Source: an uncultured Pseudoflavonifractor sp. (GTDB taxonomy: Bacteria; Bacillota; Clostridia; Oscillospirales; Oscillospiraceae). From it: a stretch of DNA of 32,690 nucleotides. Below are positions 23,650-31,162 of this stretch, one piece after another. The position numbers and the translations under genes are program-made. The stretch spans positions 1-32,690 of the forward strand of contig CAJFTA010000048.1 of NCBI GenBank assembly GCA_904419835.1, written 5' to 3'. Positions within the stretch are counted from its first letter, which is position 1; each line of letters begins with the position of its first letter. The notes below the pieces were generated by a model, which was not told the DNA's origin, did not search any database, and was given only the letters and a program-made list of their open reading frames with translations.

Positions 23650-24804
23650 TTACTGGCCGAACAGGGCCGCAGCCTTGGCCATGCGGTCAGCCACAGGCAC
23701 GTGGAAGGGACAGCGGCTCTCGCAGGCGCCGCAGGCGAGGCACTCGGCGGCGTGGTGGTCCAGAGCGGCGTAGTGGGCCCGGACGGTGGGGGGCACTTCC
23801 TCTCCGGCCAGGGCCAGGTCCAGCATCTTGTTCACCTGGGCCACATCCAGATGGACCGGGCAGGGCAGGCAGTGGTTGCAGTACATGCACCGGCCCTGGG
23901 CACCCGCATAGAGGGAGGCGGAGGAGAGGACGGAGGCGTAGTCCTTGGCGGCCTCGTCGGCGGTCTCGTAGGCCACGGCCTGGCGCACCTGCTCCACCGA
24001 GCGGCAGCCGATGAGGGTGGAGGCCACTGCGGGACGGGTGAGGGCGTAGTGGATGCACTGGACCGGGGTGAGGGCGGCGCCGAAGGGGGAGGACTCCGCC
24101 CGCAGCAGGGTGCCGGCGGCGTAGGTCTTCATGGTGGTGATGCCCACGCCTCTGGCCTCGCACAGCCGGTACAGGGCCTCACGGGCCGGGTCGATGCTGG
24201 AGAGCGCCACCCCCTTGGGGCCGTCGGGACCCAGCAGGCTGGTCAGCTCGGTGCCCTCGGGTGCCAGGTCAAAGACCGGGTTGACGCTGAACATGAGCAC
24301 CTCCACCCAGCCGTCCTCCACGGCCCTGCGGGCGGCGGCGGGTTCGTGGGAGCTCAGGCCGATGTGCTTGATGACCCCCTGGGCCTTCAGGTCCTGGGCA
24401 TACTCCAGCTGTCCGCTGCGCAGCAGGTCTTCATAGCCGGACTGGGTGTCCACAAAGTGGATCATGCCGATGTCCACATAGTCGGTGTCCAGCCGGGTGA
24501 GGAAGTCCTCAAAGAACCGCTTGCCGTCGTCCAGATCCCGGGTGCGGCAGTACTGGCCATCCTTCCAGGCCGAGCCGATGTGCCCCTGGAGAATCATCTT
24601 CTCCCGGCGGCCCTTGAGGGCCGCACCCAGATTGGTGCGTACGTTGGGCTCGGACATGAAGATGTCCAGAATGTTGATGCCCTGCTTCATGGCCTCGTCC
24701 ACCACGGCGTAGACGGTCTCGGCATTCTCACGCTCCAGATACTCGCCGCCCAGGCCAACCTCGCTGACCTGAAGGCCGGTGCTTCCCAGAGAACGGTATT
24801 TCAT
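23650..24804 (-). CDS. Aldo/keto reductase-family protein with C-terminal 2x[4Fe-4S] ferredoxin domain
   Basis: 384 residues. The barrel (1-280) has YRSLGSTGLQVSEVGLGG at the start and IKHIGLSSHEP and ALTRPAVASTLIGCRSVEQV later. The C-terminal part holds two cluster motifs, C-x2-C-x2-C-x2-CP (CMYCNHCLPCP) and C-x2-C-x2-C-x3-CP (CLACGACESRCP). Of the usual Asp-Tyr-Lys-His tetrad, Asp47 and His116 are visible, but the Tyr position reads FMSEPNV and the Lys position reads ILQGHIG. Ordinary NADPH carbonyl reduction is therefore doubtful, and electron transfer through the clusters may matter more. AGGAGGGG precedes the ATG. The substrate is unknown. Convergent to the surface-protein gene. Confidence 0.88.
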   Translation of the reverse strand: MKYRSLGSTGLQVSEVGLGGEYLERENAETVYAVVDEAMKQGINILDIFMSEPNVRTNLGAALKGRREKMILQGHIGSAWKDGQYCRTRDLDDGKRFFEDFLTRLDTDYVDIGMIHFVDTQSGYEDLLRSGQLEYAQDLKAQGVIKHIGLSSHEPAAARRAVEDGWVEVLMFSVNPVFDLAPEGTELTSLLGPDGPKGVALSSIDPAREALYRLCEARGVGITTMKTYAAGTLLRAESSPFGAALTPVQCIHYALTRPAVASTLIGCRSVEQVRQAVAYETADEAAKDYASVLSSASLYAGAQGRCMYCNHCLPCPVHLDVAQVNKMLDLALAGEEVPPTVRAHYAALDHHAAECLACGACESRCPFHVPVADRMAKAAALFGQ

Positions 24805-24857
24805 AGGGGACCCCTCCTGACAGGGGCGGCTGACAAAAACCGCCCGGATTTTCTACC

Positions 24858-24886
24858 ATTATAATACCGGCTGTGGAAAGCCGCAA
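24858..24886 (-). promoter_or_regulatory. Promoter of the aldo/keto reductase-like gene
   Basis: On the minus strand TTGCGG (24881-24886), 17 bases, TATAAT (24858-24863), about 54 bases before the start. It lies just after the PiT stop, so the gene can be transcribed independently of the transporter. Confidence 0.6.
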
Positions 24887-24905
24887 GACGGTTTGTCCGG
24901 AGGGC

Positions 24906-25922
24906 TCAGAGGAGGATTAGGAACAGCCTGGCGGCGGCAAAGCCCAGAAGGATGCAGCCGGGGAAGGTGAGCAGCCAGGCCAGGACCATGGCCAGCACAG
25001 GTCTGGGGTCGCCGCCCCGGCCAGCCCCCAGAATGGCGGCGGTTTTGACGTGGGTGGTGGACACGGGCAGGCCCAGCAGGGTGCACAGCAGCAGGCAAAG
25101 CCCACCGCCCAGGTCGGCGGCCAGGCCGCTTTTGGGCGTGAGGGGAGCGGCACGGCCCAGAGACGCCACAATCCGTTTTCCACCAAGAGCGGTGCCCAGG
25201 GCCATGACGCACCCGCAGAGCAGAGCCAGCCACAGGGGCCGTGGAAAGGTCTCCCAGTCCTGCCGCCCCTGAGCCAGGGCCGCCCCCAAAAGAAAGACGC
25301 CCATAAACTTCTGCCCGTCCTGAGCGCCGTGGAGAAAGGCCATGGCTCCGGCGGCACAGACCTGCCCTACGGCCAGCCGGGAGGAAGAGAATTGGCTTTT
25401 CTCCATCCGCCCGGATATTGTCCGCCCCAAAACGGCCCCCAGCACCACCGACAGGACCAGACCCGCCGTCACCCGCAGCCATGGGCCGGTTCCCAGATTG
25501 GACAGTCCGCCGGGCAGCGCCGCCGCCGCTCCCGACAATCCGGCCACCAGGGCGTGGCTCTCGCTGGTGGGGATGCCGAACCGCCAGGCCAGCACCGCCC
25601 AGCACACAATGGCCGCCATGGCGGCGCACAGGACGGCCAGCGCGGCTGAGGTACTCCGGCCGAAATCGGCAATGGAAAAGATGGTCTCGGACACCGCTCC
25701 TCCTGCCGCAGCTGCCCACAGGCTCCCCAGCAGGTTGCAGGCCGCCGCCAGCCAGGCGGCCCGCCGGAAGGGCAGCGCTCCGGACACCACCGCCGAGGCG
25801 ATGGCGTTGGGCGCGTCCGTCCAGCCGTTGACCAGAATGACGGCCAGCAGCAGAAGGACCGTGGCCGCCAGAGCGGGGCTGGCGGCGGTGCGGCAGAGAA
25901 AGTCGAACAAGGACAGGGGCAT
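24906..25922 (-). CDS. PiT-family inorganic phosphate transporter
   Basis: A 338-residue inner-membrane protein with about ten hydrophobic segments. Both halves carry the PiT signature: NGWTDAPNAIASAVVSGAL at 32-50 and the later FLHGAQDGQKFMGV; the paired motifs FGIPTSESHALVAGLSG and LGLPVSTTHVKTAAILGAG are also typical. PiT proteins take up phosphate (as metal-phosphate) with H+ or Na+. The start at 25922 has GGGAGG upstream; the longer frame to 25964 adds non-homologous residues. No PhoU-like accessory gene (DUF47) is adjacent, which is somewhat unusual. An uptake role for phosphate freed by the nearby surface phosphatase is possible but unproven. Confidence 0.92.
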   Translation of the reverse strand: MPLSLFDFLCRTAASPALAATVLLLLAVILVNGWTDAPNAIASAVVSGALPFRRAAWLAAACNLLGSLWAAAAGGAVSETIFSIADFGRSTSAALAVLCAAMAAIVCWAVLAWRFGIPTSESHALVAGLSGAAAALPGGLSNLGTGPWLRVTAGLVLSVVLGAVLGRTISGRMEKSQFSSSRLAVGQVCAAGAMAFLHGAQDGQKFMGVFLLGAALAQGRQDWETFPRPLWLALLCGCVMALGTALGGKRIVASLGRAAPLTPKSGLAADLGGGLCLLLCTLLGLPVSTTHVKTAAILGAGRGGDPRPVLAMVLAWLLTFPGCILLGFAAARLFLILL

Positions 25923-26071
25923 GGACCCACCTCCCGGCATGCTATGGGAAAGTGTACGGTCCACAGCGGCAAAATAGCACTCCTCCGCCGGAAGAAGAGG
26001 GGAAAATGCTCAAAAACAACAGCGGTCAGAGCGGCTTAGGCTTGTCCATTCCTACGAAATAAAAATAATGC

Positions 26072-26100
26072 TTACGAGGGGCAAAAAAACACGCTATAAT
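26072..26100 (+). promoter_or_regulatory. Promoter upstream of the DUF2798-like gene
   Basis: TTACGA (26072-26077, weak), 17 bases, TATAAT (26095-26100). Transcription would begin near 26107, giving a leader of about 110 bases that contains a terminator-like hairpin. Confidence 0.55.
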
Positions 26101-26106
26101 CAAAGC

Positions 26107-26167
26107 AATGAATGGTAGTCGCAGTGAGCGGAAGCAGCGAGACGAAAGTTTCGCTGCTTCTTTTTTT
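26107..26167 (+). ncRNA. Candidate attenuator leader or short RNA ending in an intrinsic terminator
   Basis: A 10-bp stem (26131-26140 with 26151-26160, extendable by two pairs) is directly followed by seven T (26161-26167), a full intrinsic terminator located between the promoter and the gene it should serve. An upstream segment (26120-26130, GCAGTGAGCGG) could compete for pairing. A 31-codon frame (26108-26203) spans the leader, beginning at about the predicted transcription start. Its stop abuts the ribosome-binding site of the next gene, but it has no ribosome-binding site of its own. The structure is seen; ligand or translation control is not known. Confidence 0.5.
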
Positions 26168-26217
26168 GCGCTGCCGGCCAAAACAAGCCTGTGTGACAAA
26201 TGAGGAGGAGCAAAAGC

Positions 26218-26682
26218 ATGCCCAAAACCAAGTTTCAGAACGTGATTTTCACCATTATCATGGCCGTCATCATGGTCTACGGGATGATCGTCTACAACGT
26301 GGCCCTGAACACCGGCGGCGTCACCAACGCCGCCTTTGTCATGGCTCTCTACGAGCTGCCCATCATGGCGCCCATCGCCTTTGTGCTGGAGTTCTTCGTG
26401 GTGGAGAAGCTGGCCACCCGGCTGGCCTTCAGCTTCATGCGTCCCACCGACCGCCCGCAGCTGATTACTTACGCCATCTCCCTGATGATTGTGTGCATCA
26501 TGTGCCCCACCATGAGCCTCATTGCCACTCTGCTCTTCAAGGAGCCCAGCTTCGGCACCTGGATTCACACCTTCGGCTGCAACATGCCCATGGCCATCCT
26601 CTGGCAGATGCTCTACTGCGGCCCCCTGACCCGGCTGATTTTCCGGACCCTGTTCCGCAAGCAGCTGGCCGAGGCCAAGTGA
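26218..26682 (+). CDS. DUF2798-like small integral membrane protein
   Basis: 154 residues with four hydrophobic segments: VIFTIIMAVIMVYGMIVYNV, a central FVMALYELPIMAPIAFVLEFFVV, ITYAISLMIVCIMCPTMSLIATLLF, and a final MAILWQMLYCGPLTRLIF, in the order seen in DUF2798 proteins. Function is unknown for the family; some members lie beside transport or stress genes. The ATG at 26218 follows GGAGGAG; an ATG at 26200 would translate that site itself. The gene is separated from its promoter by the terminator-like leader, so read-through control is likely. Confidence 0.8.
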   Translation: MPKTKFQNVIFTIIMAVIMVYGMIVYNVALNTGGVTNAAFVMALYELPIMAPIAFVLEFFVVEKLATRLAFSFMRPTDRPQLITYAISLMIVCIMCPTMSLIATLLFKEPSFGTWIHTFGCNMPMAILWQMLYCGPLTRLIFRTLFRKQLAEAK

Positions 26683-26710
26683 GCATATTTCAAAGCTGAA
26701 CTCGGCAGAT

Positions 26711-26745
26711 AAAAAGCGCCCGGGAACCATTTGGTTCCCGGGCGC
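26711..26745 (-). terminator. Intrinsic terminator for the 96-residue membrane protein gene
   Basis: A perfect 13-bp GC-rich stem (26716-26728 with 26733-26745), 4-base loop, and on the minus strand a U tract from A's at 26711-26715. It may also slow plus-strand transcripts from the DUF2798-like gene. Confidence 0.82.
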
Positions 26746-26760
26746 GCTTGCTGTTTCGGG

Positions 26761-27051
26761 TCAGGAGAAGGGGATCAGCTCCATGGCCAGGAAGCCGAAA
26801 AACCAGGCGAAGATGGCCGTAATTACCAGACACAGGGCCAGCAGGCCGTACTGCACCGGGCGGCGGCTGACATACTTCTCCAGGGTCTCCAGGTACTTGG
26901 AGATGACAAAGACGTTGACGGCAAAAAACACAACAAACAGAACGCTGCGCCGGAAGGAGATGATGGCCGAGGCCAGCACATATTGCATGACAATGTAGCA
27001 AAAGCTCTCAATCACAACGGTGAGGACAGCGCCCAGGTTCTTTTTTTCCAT
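26761..27051 (-). CDS. Small membrane protein of unknown function
   Basis: 96 residues with three hydrophobic stretches (about 7-28, 33-50, 68-93) and a short basic loop KYLETLEKYVSRRP between the second and third. No family recognised. GGGGAG lies upstream of the ATG. It follows the deaminase gene by 41 bases on the same strand and ends at a strong terminator, so it is probably co-transcribed with it. A possible purine-related transport or accessory role is speculation from position only. Confidence 0.65.
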   Translation of the reverse strand: MEKKNLGAVLTVVIESFCYIVMQYVLASAIISFRRSVLFVVFFAVNVFVISKYLETLEKYVSRRPVQYGLLALCLVITAIFAWFFGFLAMELIPFS

Positions 27052-27092
27052 ATCTCTCTCTACTCCCCTTCAGCCGTGACGGCGGCTCTTTT

Positions 27093-28451
27093 TTACAGCG
27101 CCCGGCCCAGGTAGCGCCCGGCGCAGGCGTTGGCGGCGGCGGCCTCCTCGGCCTCGTCCACAGTGACCAGCTGGCCGTTCTGCACCACGGCCCTGCCGTT
27201 GACCACCGTGTAGTCCACCGCGCCCTTGAGGCCCACGGTGGCCAGCATGGACCTGGGGTCCAGCTGGGCGGCCACCAGCTCGATCCGGTCCAGGTTCACC
27301 AGGAACAGGTCGGCGGCCATGCCGGCGGCCAGGCAGCCGATGTCGTCCCGGCCCAGCAGGGCGGCGGAGCCCCGGGTGGCCAGCTTGAGGATGTCGTACC
27401 CGGTGGGGGCCTTCTGGCTGTAGGTCAGCCGCTGGAGCAGGTAGGCCGCCCGCATCTCCTCCAGCAGGTTGGAGCCGTCGTTGGAGGCGGAGCCGTCCAC
27501 CGCCAGGCCCGCCGGGACGCCCATGTCCAGCATCTCGTGGAGGCGGCATACGCCGGAGGCGAGCTTCATGTTGGAGATGGGGCAGTGGGCCACGCCGGTG
27601 CCCGTCTCGGCCAGGAGGCGCAGCTCGCTGTCGTTGAAGTGGATGCCGTGGGCGTACCACACGTCGTTCCCCACCCAGCCCAGGGACTCCATGTAGGCCA
27701 GGGGGCGCATGCCGAACTTCTCCAGGGTGAACCTCTCCTCGTCCCTGGTCTCGGCCAGGTGGGTGTGGAGCCGGACCCCCAGGCTGCGGGCCAGCCTGGC
27801 GCTCTCCCGGAGCAGATCGCCGGACACTGAGAAGGGGGAGCAGGGGGCCAGGGCCACCCGGTGCATGGCGTACCGGGAGTCGTCGTGCCAGACCTTCACC
27901 AGCCGCTCCGAGTCGGCCAGAATGGCGTCGATGGGCTGGACCACGCTGTCGGGCGGCAGGCCGCCGTCCTTCTTGGACAGGTCCATGGAGCCCCGGGAGG
28001 CGTGGAACCGCATGCCCAGGGTGTCCGCCGCCCGAAACTGGGCGGCAATCAGGTCCCCGGCCCGGTCGGGGAACACATAGTGGTGGTCAAAGCAGGTGGT
28101 GCACCCGGTCTTGAGCAGCTCCCCCATGCCGGTGAGGGAGGCGTGGTAGACAACATCCTCGTTCAGATTCTTCCACACCTCGTACAGGGCCACCAGCCAG
28201 GGAAACAGCTCCAGCTGCTGGACCTGGGGCAGGTTGCGGGAGAAGATCTGGTACAGGTGGTGGTGGGTGTTGATAAGGCCGGGATAGACCGCCATGCGGG
28301 AGGCGTCAATGGCGGCTTCCGCATGGCACAGCTTGGGCCCGATGTACTCCACCACGCCGTCCCGGATAAAGAGGTTGACGTTCTCGTGGAGGGTGTCGTA
28401 GTCGTCGCAGGACACGATGTAGCGCGCGTTGCGGATGAGCAGGGTGGACAT
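27093..28451 (-). CDS. Amidohydrolase, probably 8-oxoguanine deaminase
   Basis: 452 residues, metal-dependent amidohydrolase of the cytosine-deaminase/chlorohydrolase type. LLIRNARYIV opens the composite domain; metal ligands are His63 and His65 in NTHHHL, His in HTHLAETRDEE, His in YAHGIHFND, and Asp in AVDGSASND. The segment YQIFSRNLPQVQQLELFPWL resembles remembered 8-oxoguanine deaminase and related ethylaminohydrolase sequences. The first would convert 8-oxoguanine to urate and ammonia. Guanine deaminase or an S-adenosylhomocysteine deaminase are less likely alternatives. The start at 28451 follows AGGGGG; the longer frame lies over the promoter. Confidence 0.82.
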   Translation of the reverse strand: MSTLLIRNARYIVSCDDYDTLHENVNLFIRDGVVEYIGPKLCHAEAAIDASRMAVYPGLINTHHHLYQIFSRNLPQVQQLELFPWLVALYEVWKNLNEDVVYHASLTGMGELLKTGCTTCFDHHYVFPDRAGDLIAAQFRAADTLGMRFHASRGSMDLSKKDGGLPPDSVVQPIDAILADSERLVKVWHDDSRYAMHRVALAPCSPFSVSGDLLRESARLARSLGVRLHTHLAETRDEERFTLEKFGMRPLAYMESLGWVGNDVWYAHGIHFNDSELRLLAETGTGVAHCPISNMKLASGVCRLHEMLDMGVPAGLAVDGSASNDGSNLLEEMRAAYLLQRLTYSQKAPTGYDILKLATRGSAALLGRDDIGCLAAGMAADLFLVNLDRIELVAAQLDPRSMLATVGLKGAVDYTVVNGRAVVQNGQLVTVDEAEEAAAANACAGRYLGRAL

Positions 28452-28506
28452 AGAGCGGCGCCCCCTTTGGTGAGTATCAGGATGGGAAAATTTCTCTGTT
28501 TTTCTC

Positions 28507-28535
28507 ATCATACCATGGGACGGCGGGAAAGGCAA
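28507..28535 (-). promoter_or_regulatory. Promoter of the deaminase-membrane protein operon
   Basis: On the minus strand TTGCCT (28530-28535), 17 bases, TATGAT (28507-28512), about 55 bases before the start and just after the upstream gene's stop. Confidence 0.65.
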
Positions 28536-28550
28536 GCCGCGGGGAGCCGG

Positions 28551-29327
28551 TCAGGCGAGAATCTGGGGCAGCAGCCCGGCGGTGTCCGGGTAGGAGAGGA
28601 CGGCCCGGTCAATGTCCAGGCTGCGGGAGAGCTGGAGCTTCCTGCGGATGCTGCCGGCGTCGTCAAAGAGGACGAAATGGGCGCCGGTCTTGGGGGACAT
28701 GTAGGTAAAGTAGTGGGCGCACAGCTCGTTGGAGAAGAACACCGACGGGCGCAGCTCCTCCATCTTTTTGTCCAGCTCCCCGCCGGTCATGGGCACGCCC
28801 TGACCGGTTGGAGAGGGGAGAAAGAAGTCCTGCCGCACCAGCTCCACGTCCAGAACCACACGCCCGGCGCCGTACTCCGCCACCGCCTCTGCCAGCCGCT
28901 GGCGGAGCGAGCCCCCAGACAGCGCGGTGGGGATGAGCACCCGGGTCTTGTCGGAGCAGCTGGCGTAGGCCTCAGGGACGTACAGGGACCAGCCCCGGTT
29001 GTGCATCAAATCCCCCAGCTGGGAGATAATCTGCCCCAGCACCTTGAGGGGCCGGGAGCGGAAGGCGCAGATAACCCCGTCAAAGCCCCGGGCGGAGCAC
29101 TCCCGCATGACCTCGTGGCAGAAGGGCAGGGCCTGGCCCAGGCCGTCGAAGCCGGCGTCGTCAATGGCCATCAGTCCGCCCCGGACCGCCACCGGCATGT
29201 TGGCCCGGAAGAGATGGGGACCGCCGCCCACCCGGTAGGCCGTGTGGGCCAGGGGCAGGCCGAGCCGGGAGGCGGCGCGGCTGTCGGCGGGCGGGACAGT
29301 GAGAATCAATTGGGTTTTGGAACGCAT
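28551..29327 (-). CDS. Hypothetical protein, possible glycosyl-hydrolase-like TIM barrel
   Basis: 258 residues; not confidently recognised. The alternation of hydrophobic strands with segments such as GFDGVICAFRSRPLKVLGQIISQLGDLMHNRGWSLYVP, GAGRVVLDVELV and SVFFSNELCAHYF suggests a (beta/alpha) barrel related loosely to GH18-like folds, but a clear DxxDxDxE catalytic motif is missing. No signal peptide or membrane helix, so probably cytoplasmic. The start at 29327 follows GGGGG at 11 bases; the frame continues upstream only by overlapping the divergent yqeG gene in antisense. Divergently arranged with yqeG. Confidence 0.65.
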   Translation of the reverse strand: MRSKTQLILTVPPADSRAASRLGLPLAHTAYRVGGGPHLFRANMPVAVRGGLMAIDDAGFDGLGQALPFCHEVMRECSARGFDGVICAFRSRPLKVLGQIISQLGDLMHNRGWSLYVPEAYASCSDKTRVLIPTALSGGSLRQRLAEAVAEYGAGRVVLDVELVRQDFFLPSPTGQGVPMTGGELDKKMEELRPSVFFSNELCAHYFTYMSPKTGAHFVLFDDAGSIRRKLQLSRSLDIDRAVLSYPDTAGLLPQILA

Positions 29328-29343
29328 AATGGATGGTACCCCC

Positions 29344-29372
29344 TTGTCCATGTTTTGCCGAAATGCTATAAT
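29344..29372 (+). promoter_or_regulatory. Promoter of yqeG
   Basis: TTGTCC (29344-29349), 17 bases, TATAAT (29367-29372), 54 bases before the yqeG start, within the 99-base gap between divergent genes. Confidence 0.75.
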
Positions 29373-29426
29373 GCAGTCTATGCGGGTATCCTGAAGTTCA
29401 GAAGCAAAACAAATGAGGTGAGCGGT

Positions 29427-29939
29427 TTGCCTTTTTCCCTGATACCCCACCGGGTGTATGACAGCATTTACGACATCGACCCCACAGCCCTCCGGGAGGC
29501 GGGAATTACCCTGCTCCTGGCGGATCTGGACAACACGCTGGTCAAATACGGCCAGCCGGAGCCGGACCAGACCCTGCGGGACTGGAAGGAGAAGCTGGAG
29601 GCGGCAGGGGTGGAGCTCTACCTCCTGTCCAACAGCCGCAAGCCCGGCCGGGCCGCCAGCTTTGCCCAGGCCCTGGGCATCCCCTATCAGGGCCACTCGG
29701 GCAAGCCGCGCACGGCGGGCTACTTCAGAGCCATGGAGCGCATGGGCCGCCGGCCCGAGCAGACCGCCATGGTGGGGGACCAGATTTTTACCGATATCCT
29801 GGGGGCGCGGCGCTCCGGCGTGAAAGCCCTGATGGTGGAGCCCATCGAGCTGGCGGGCAACCCGGGGCGCTATCTCCGCTATGCGGTGGAGGAGCCCTTC
29901 CGGCTTCTGGGAAAACGAAACAACAGGAGAGCACTATGA
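29427..29939 (+). CDS. yqeG: YqeG-family HAD IIIA-type phosphatase
   Basis: 170 residues. Motif I LLADLDNTLVKYG carries the two Asp of HAD phosphatases; motif II is LYLLSNSRK; motif III has Lys in GKPRTAGY; and MVGDQIFTDILGARRSG gives motif IV. Length matches B. subtilis YqeG (about 172). The preferred start is TTG at 29427, with GAGGTGA 5 bases upstream; an in-frame GTG at 29418 overlaps that site, and the longer upstream frame is only the antisense of the deaminase genes. The physiological substrate is unknown; homologues are related to phosphatidylglycerophosphate phosphatases. Overlaps the next gene by ATGA. Confidence 0.9.
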   Translation: MPFSLIPHRVYDSIYDIDPTALREAGITLLLADLDNTLVKYGQPEPDQTLRDWKEKLEAAGVELYLLSNSRKPGRAASFAQALGIPYQGHSGKPRTAGYFRAMERMGRRPEQTAMVGDQIFTDILGARRSGVKALMVEPIELAGNPGRYLRYAVEEPFRLLGKRNNRRAL

Positions 29940-30784
29940 GCGCAAAATTCGGACCCGCGGGAAACGCGGAATCATTTCCCTACAAATCCTCGGTGGACGC
30001 TCCCCGCTGGCTGAGCGGACTGGGGCTGGACGCCTACGAGTACCAGTGCGGCAAGGGGGTCAACGTGGGGGAGGAGACGGCCCGGAAGCTGGGCGCCGCC
30101 GCGGCGGAACACGGCGTGGCCCTGTCCCTCCACGCGCCCTACTTCATCAACCTGGCCAACCCCGACCCGGAGAGCCTGAAAAAGACCACGGGCTATGTCA
30201 TCGCCGTCTGCCGGGCGGCGGACTGGATGGGGGCCGCCCGGGTGGTCATCCACTCCGGGGCGCTGATGAAGCGCACCCGCAGAGAGGCCCAGGACATTGC
30301 ACTGAAGTCTCTGCGGGAGATTGTCTCCGCCGTGGACGGCGAGGGCTTTGGCCATATCACCCTCTGCCCTGAGACCATGGGCAAAATCAATCAGCTGGGC
30401 GACCTGGATGAGGTGCTGGAGCTGTGCACGCTGGATGAGCGGCTCACCCCCTGCATCGACTTCGGCCACCTGTACGCCCGCACCCTGGGGGAGCTGGAGG
30501 GCCACGAGGCCTGCGTGGGCATGCTGGACCGGGTGGCGGAGGTGCTGGGCGAGGAGCGGGCGTCCCGCTTCCACAGCCACTTCTCCAAAATCCAGTTCAC
30601 CCCGAACGGCGGCGAGAAGATGCACCTGACCTTTGACCAGGACGAGTTCGGCCCCGACCCGGCACCCCTGATGGCCGAAATCGCCCGCCGGGGCTGGAGC
30701 CCCACCTTCATCTGTGAATCGGCCGGAACCCAGGCCGAGGACGCCGTGACCATGAAGAAGCTGTACCAGGCCGCGCGGGGCTGA
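29936..30784 (+). CDS. Endonuclease IV (AP endonuclease family 2)-like TIM-barrel protein
   Basis: 282 residues, close to E. coli Nfo. Candidate zinc ligands fall at family positions: His66 in LHAPYF, His106 in VIHSGA, Glu146 in CPETMGK, Asp175 and His178 in CIDFGHL, His213 or His215 in FHSHF, His230 and Glu261. The usual Asp-Arg-His motif is here Lys-Met-His, so one zinc ligand appears missing. It may be a divergent AP endonuclease or a sugar-isomerase-like barrel. The ATG overlaps the yqeG stop, implying translational coupling; the functional link is unclear. Confidence 0.82.
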   Translation: MSAKFGPAGNAESFPYKSSVDAPRWLSGLGLDAYEYQCGKGVNVGEETARKLGAAAAEHGVALSLHAPYFINLANPDPESLKKTTGYVIAVCRAADWMGAARVVIHSGALMKRTRREAQDIALKSLREIVSAVDGEGFGHITLCPETMGKINQLGDLDEVLELCTLDERLTPCIDFGHLYARTLGELEGHEACVGMLDRVAEVLGEERASRFHSHFSKIQFTPNGGEKMHLTFDQDEFGPDPAPLMAEIARRGWSPTFICESAGTQAEDAVTMKKLYQAARG

Positions 30785-30804
30785 CTGTCCTGTGTATTTT
30801 CGCA

Positions 30805-31074
30805 GGGGCCCCGTACGGCGGGGTGCCGCAGCGTGTCAAAAAACCTTGGTTGAACAGCATCGGGCTGCGTCGGGGCGGGGGAGCGCGAGGGGGCAGCCGC
30901 CCGCCTCGCGTGGGATCGAATGCCCCGGAAGCCTTGCTGTGCAAGGCTTCCGGAGAGCGGAGCGAGGACTTTTGCGCCGCTGTGCGGCGCGAAAGTAACG
31001 GCATTTTTGAAGGCTGTCGAAAAAGTCCCTGGACTTTTTCGACAGCCTGAGGGGCCCCGCACAGCGGGGCGCCG
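30805..31074. repeat. Dispersed intergenic repeat, long copy with flanking direct repeats and hairpins
   Basis: Blocks 30830-30930 and 30991-31008 match the copy at 14571-14686; the 63 bases between them carry two more hairpins (ACTTT-flanked and GGAAGCCTTGC type). Imperfect 24-base direct repeats begin GGGGCCCCG at 30805 and 31051 (3 differences) and bracket the unit. A perfect 17-bp hairpin at 31011-31027/31032-31048 starts AGGCTGTCGAAAAAG, sharing its edge with the repeat in the fab operon. No credible gene is inside. The following stretch to 31162 has another 9-bp hairpin (31107-31129) and no gene. Confidence 0.85.
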
Positions 31075-31162
31075 TACAAGTGTTTTTCCGAGAAAAAACC
31101 TTGATGCCGGGCGGATTTACTCCGCCCGGGCAGATAAATGGGGTGCACGGGAGGTGCAGCCG

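Noticed and set aside
27861..29426. Long upstream extension of the yqeG frame
   Set aside because: It is antisense to the deaminase and the hypothetical gene, and the TTG at 29427 has a near-perfect ribosome-binding site and its own promoter.
30836..31148. Arg/Pro-rich frames in the dispersed repeat
   Set aside because: Similar peptide strings also appear from the repeat copy near 14.6 kb, so they follow the repeat DNA and not selection for protein; no ribosome site is seen.
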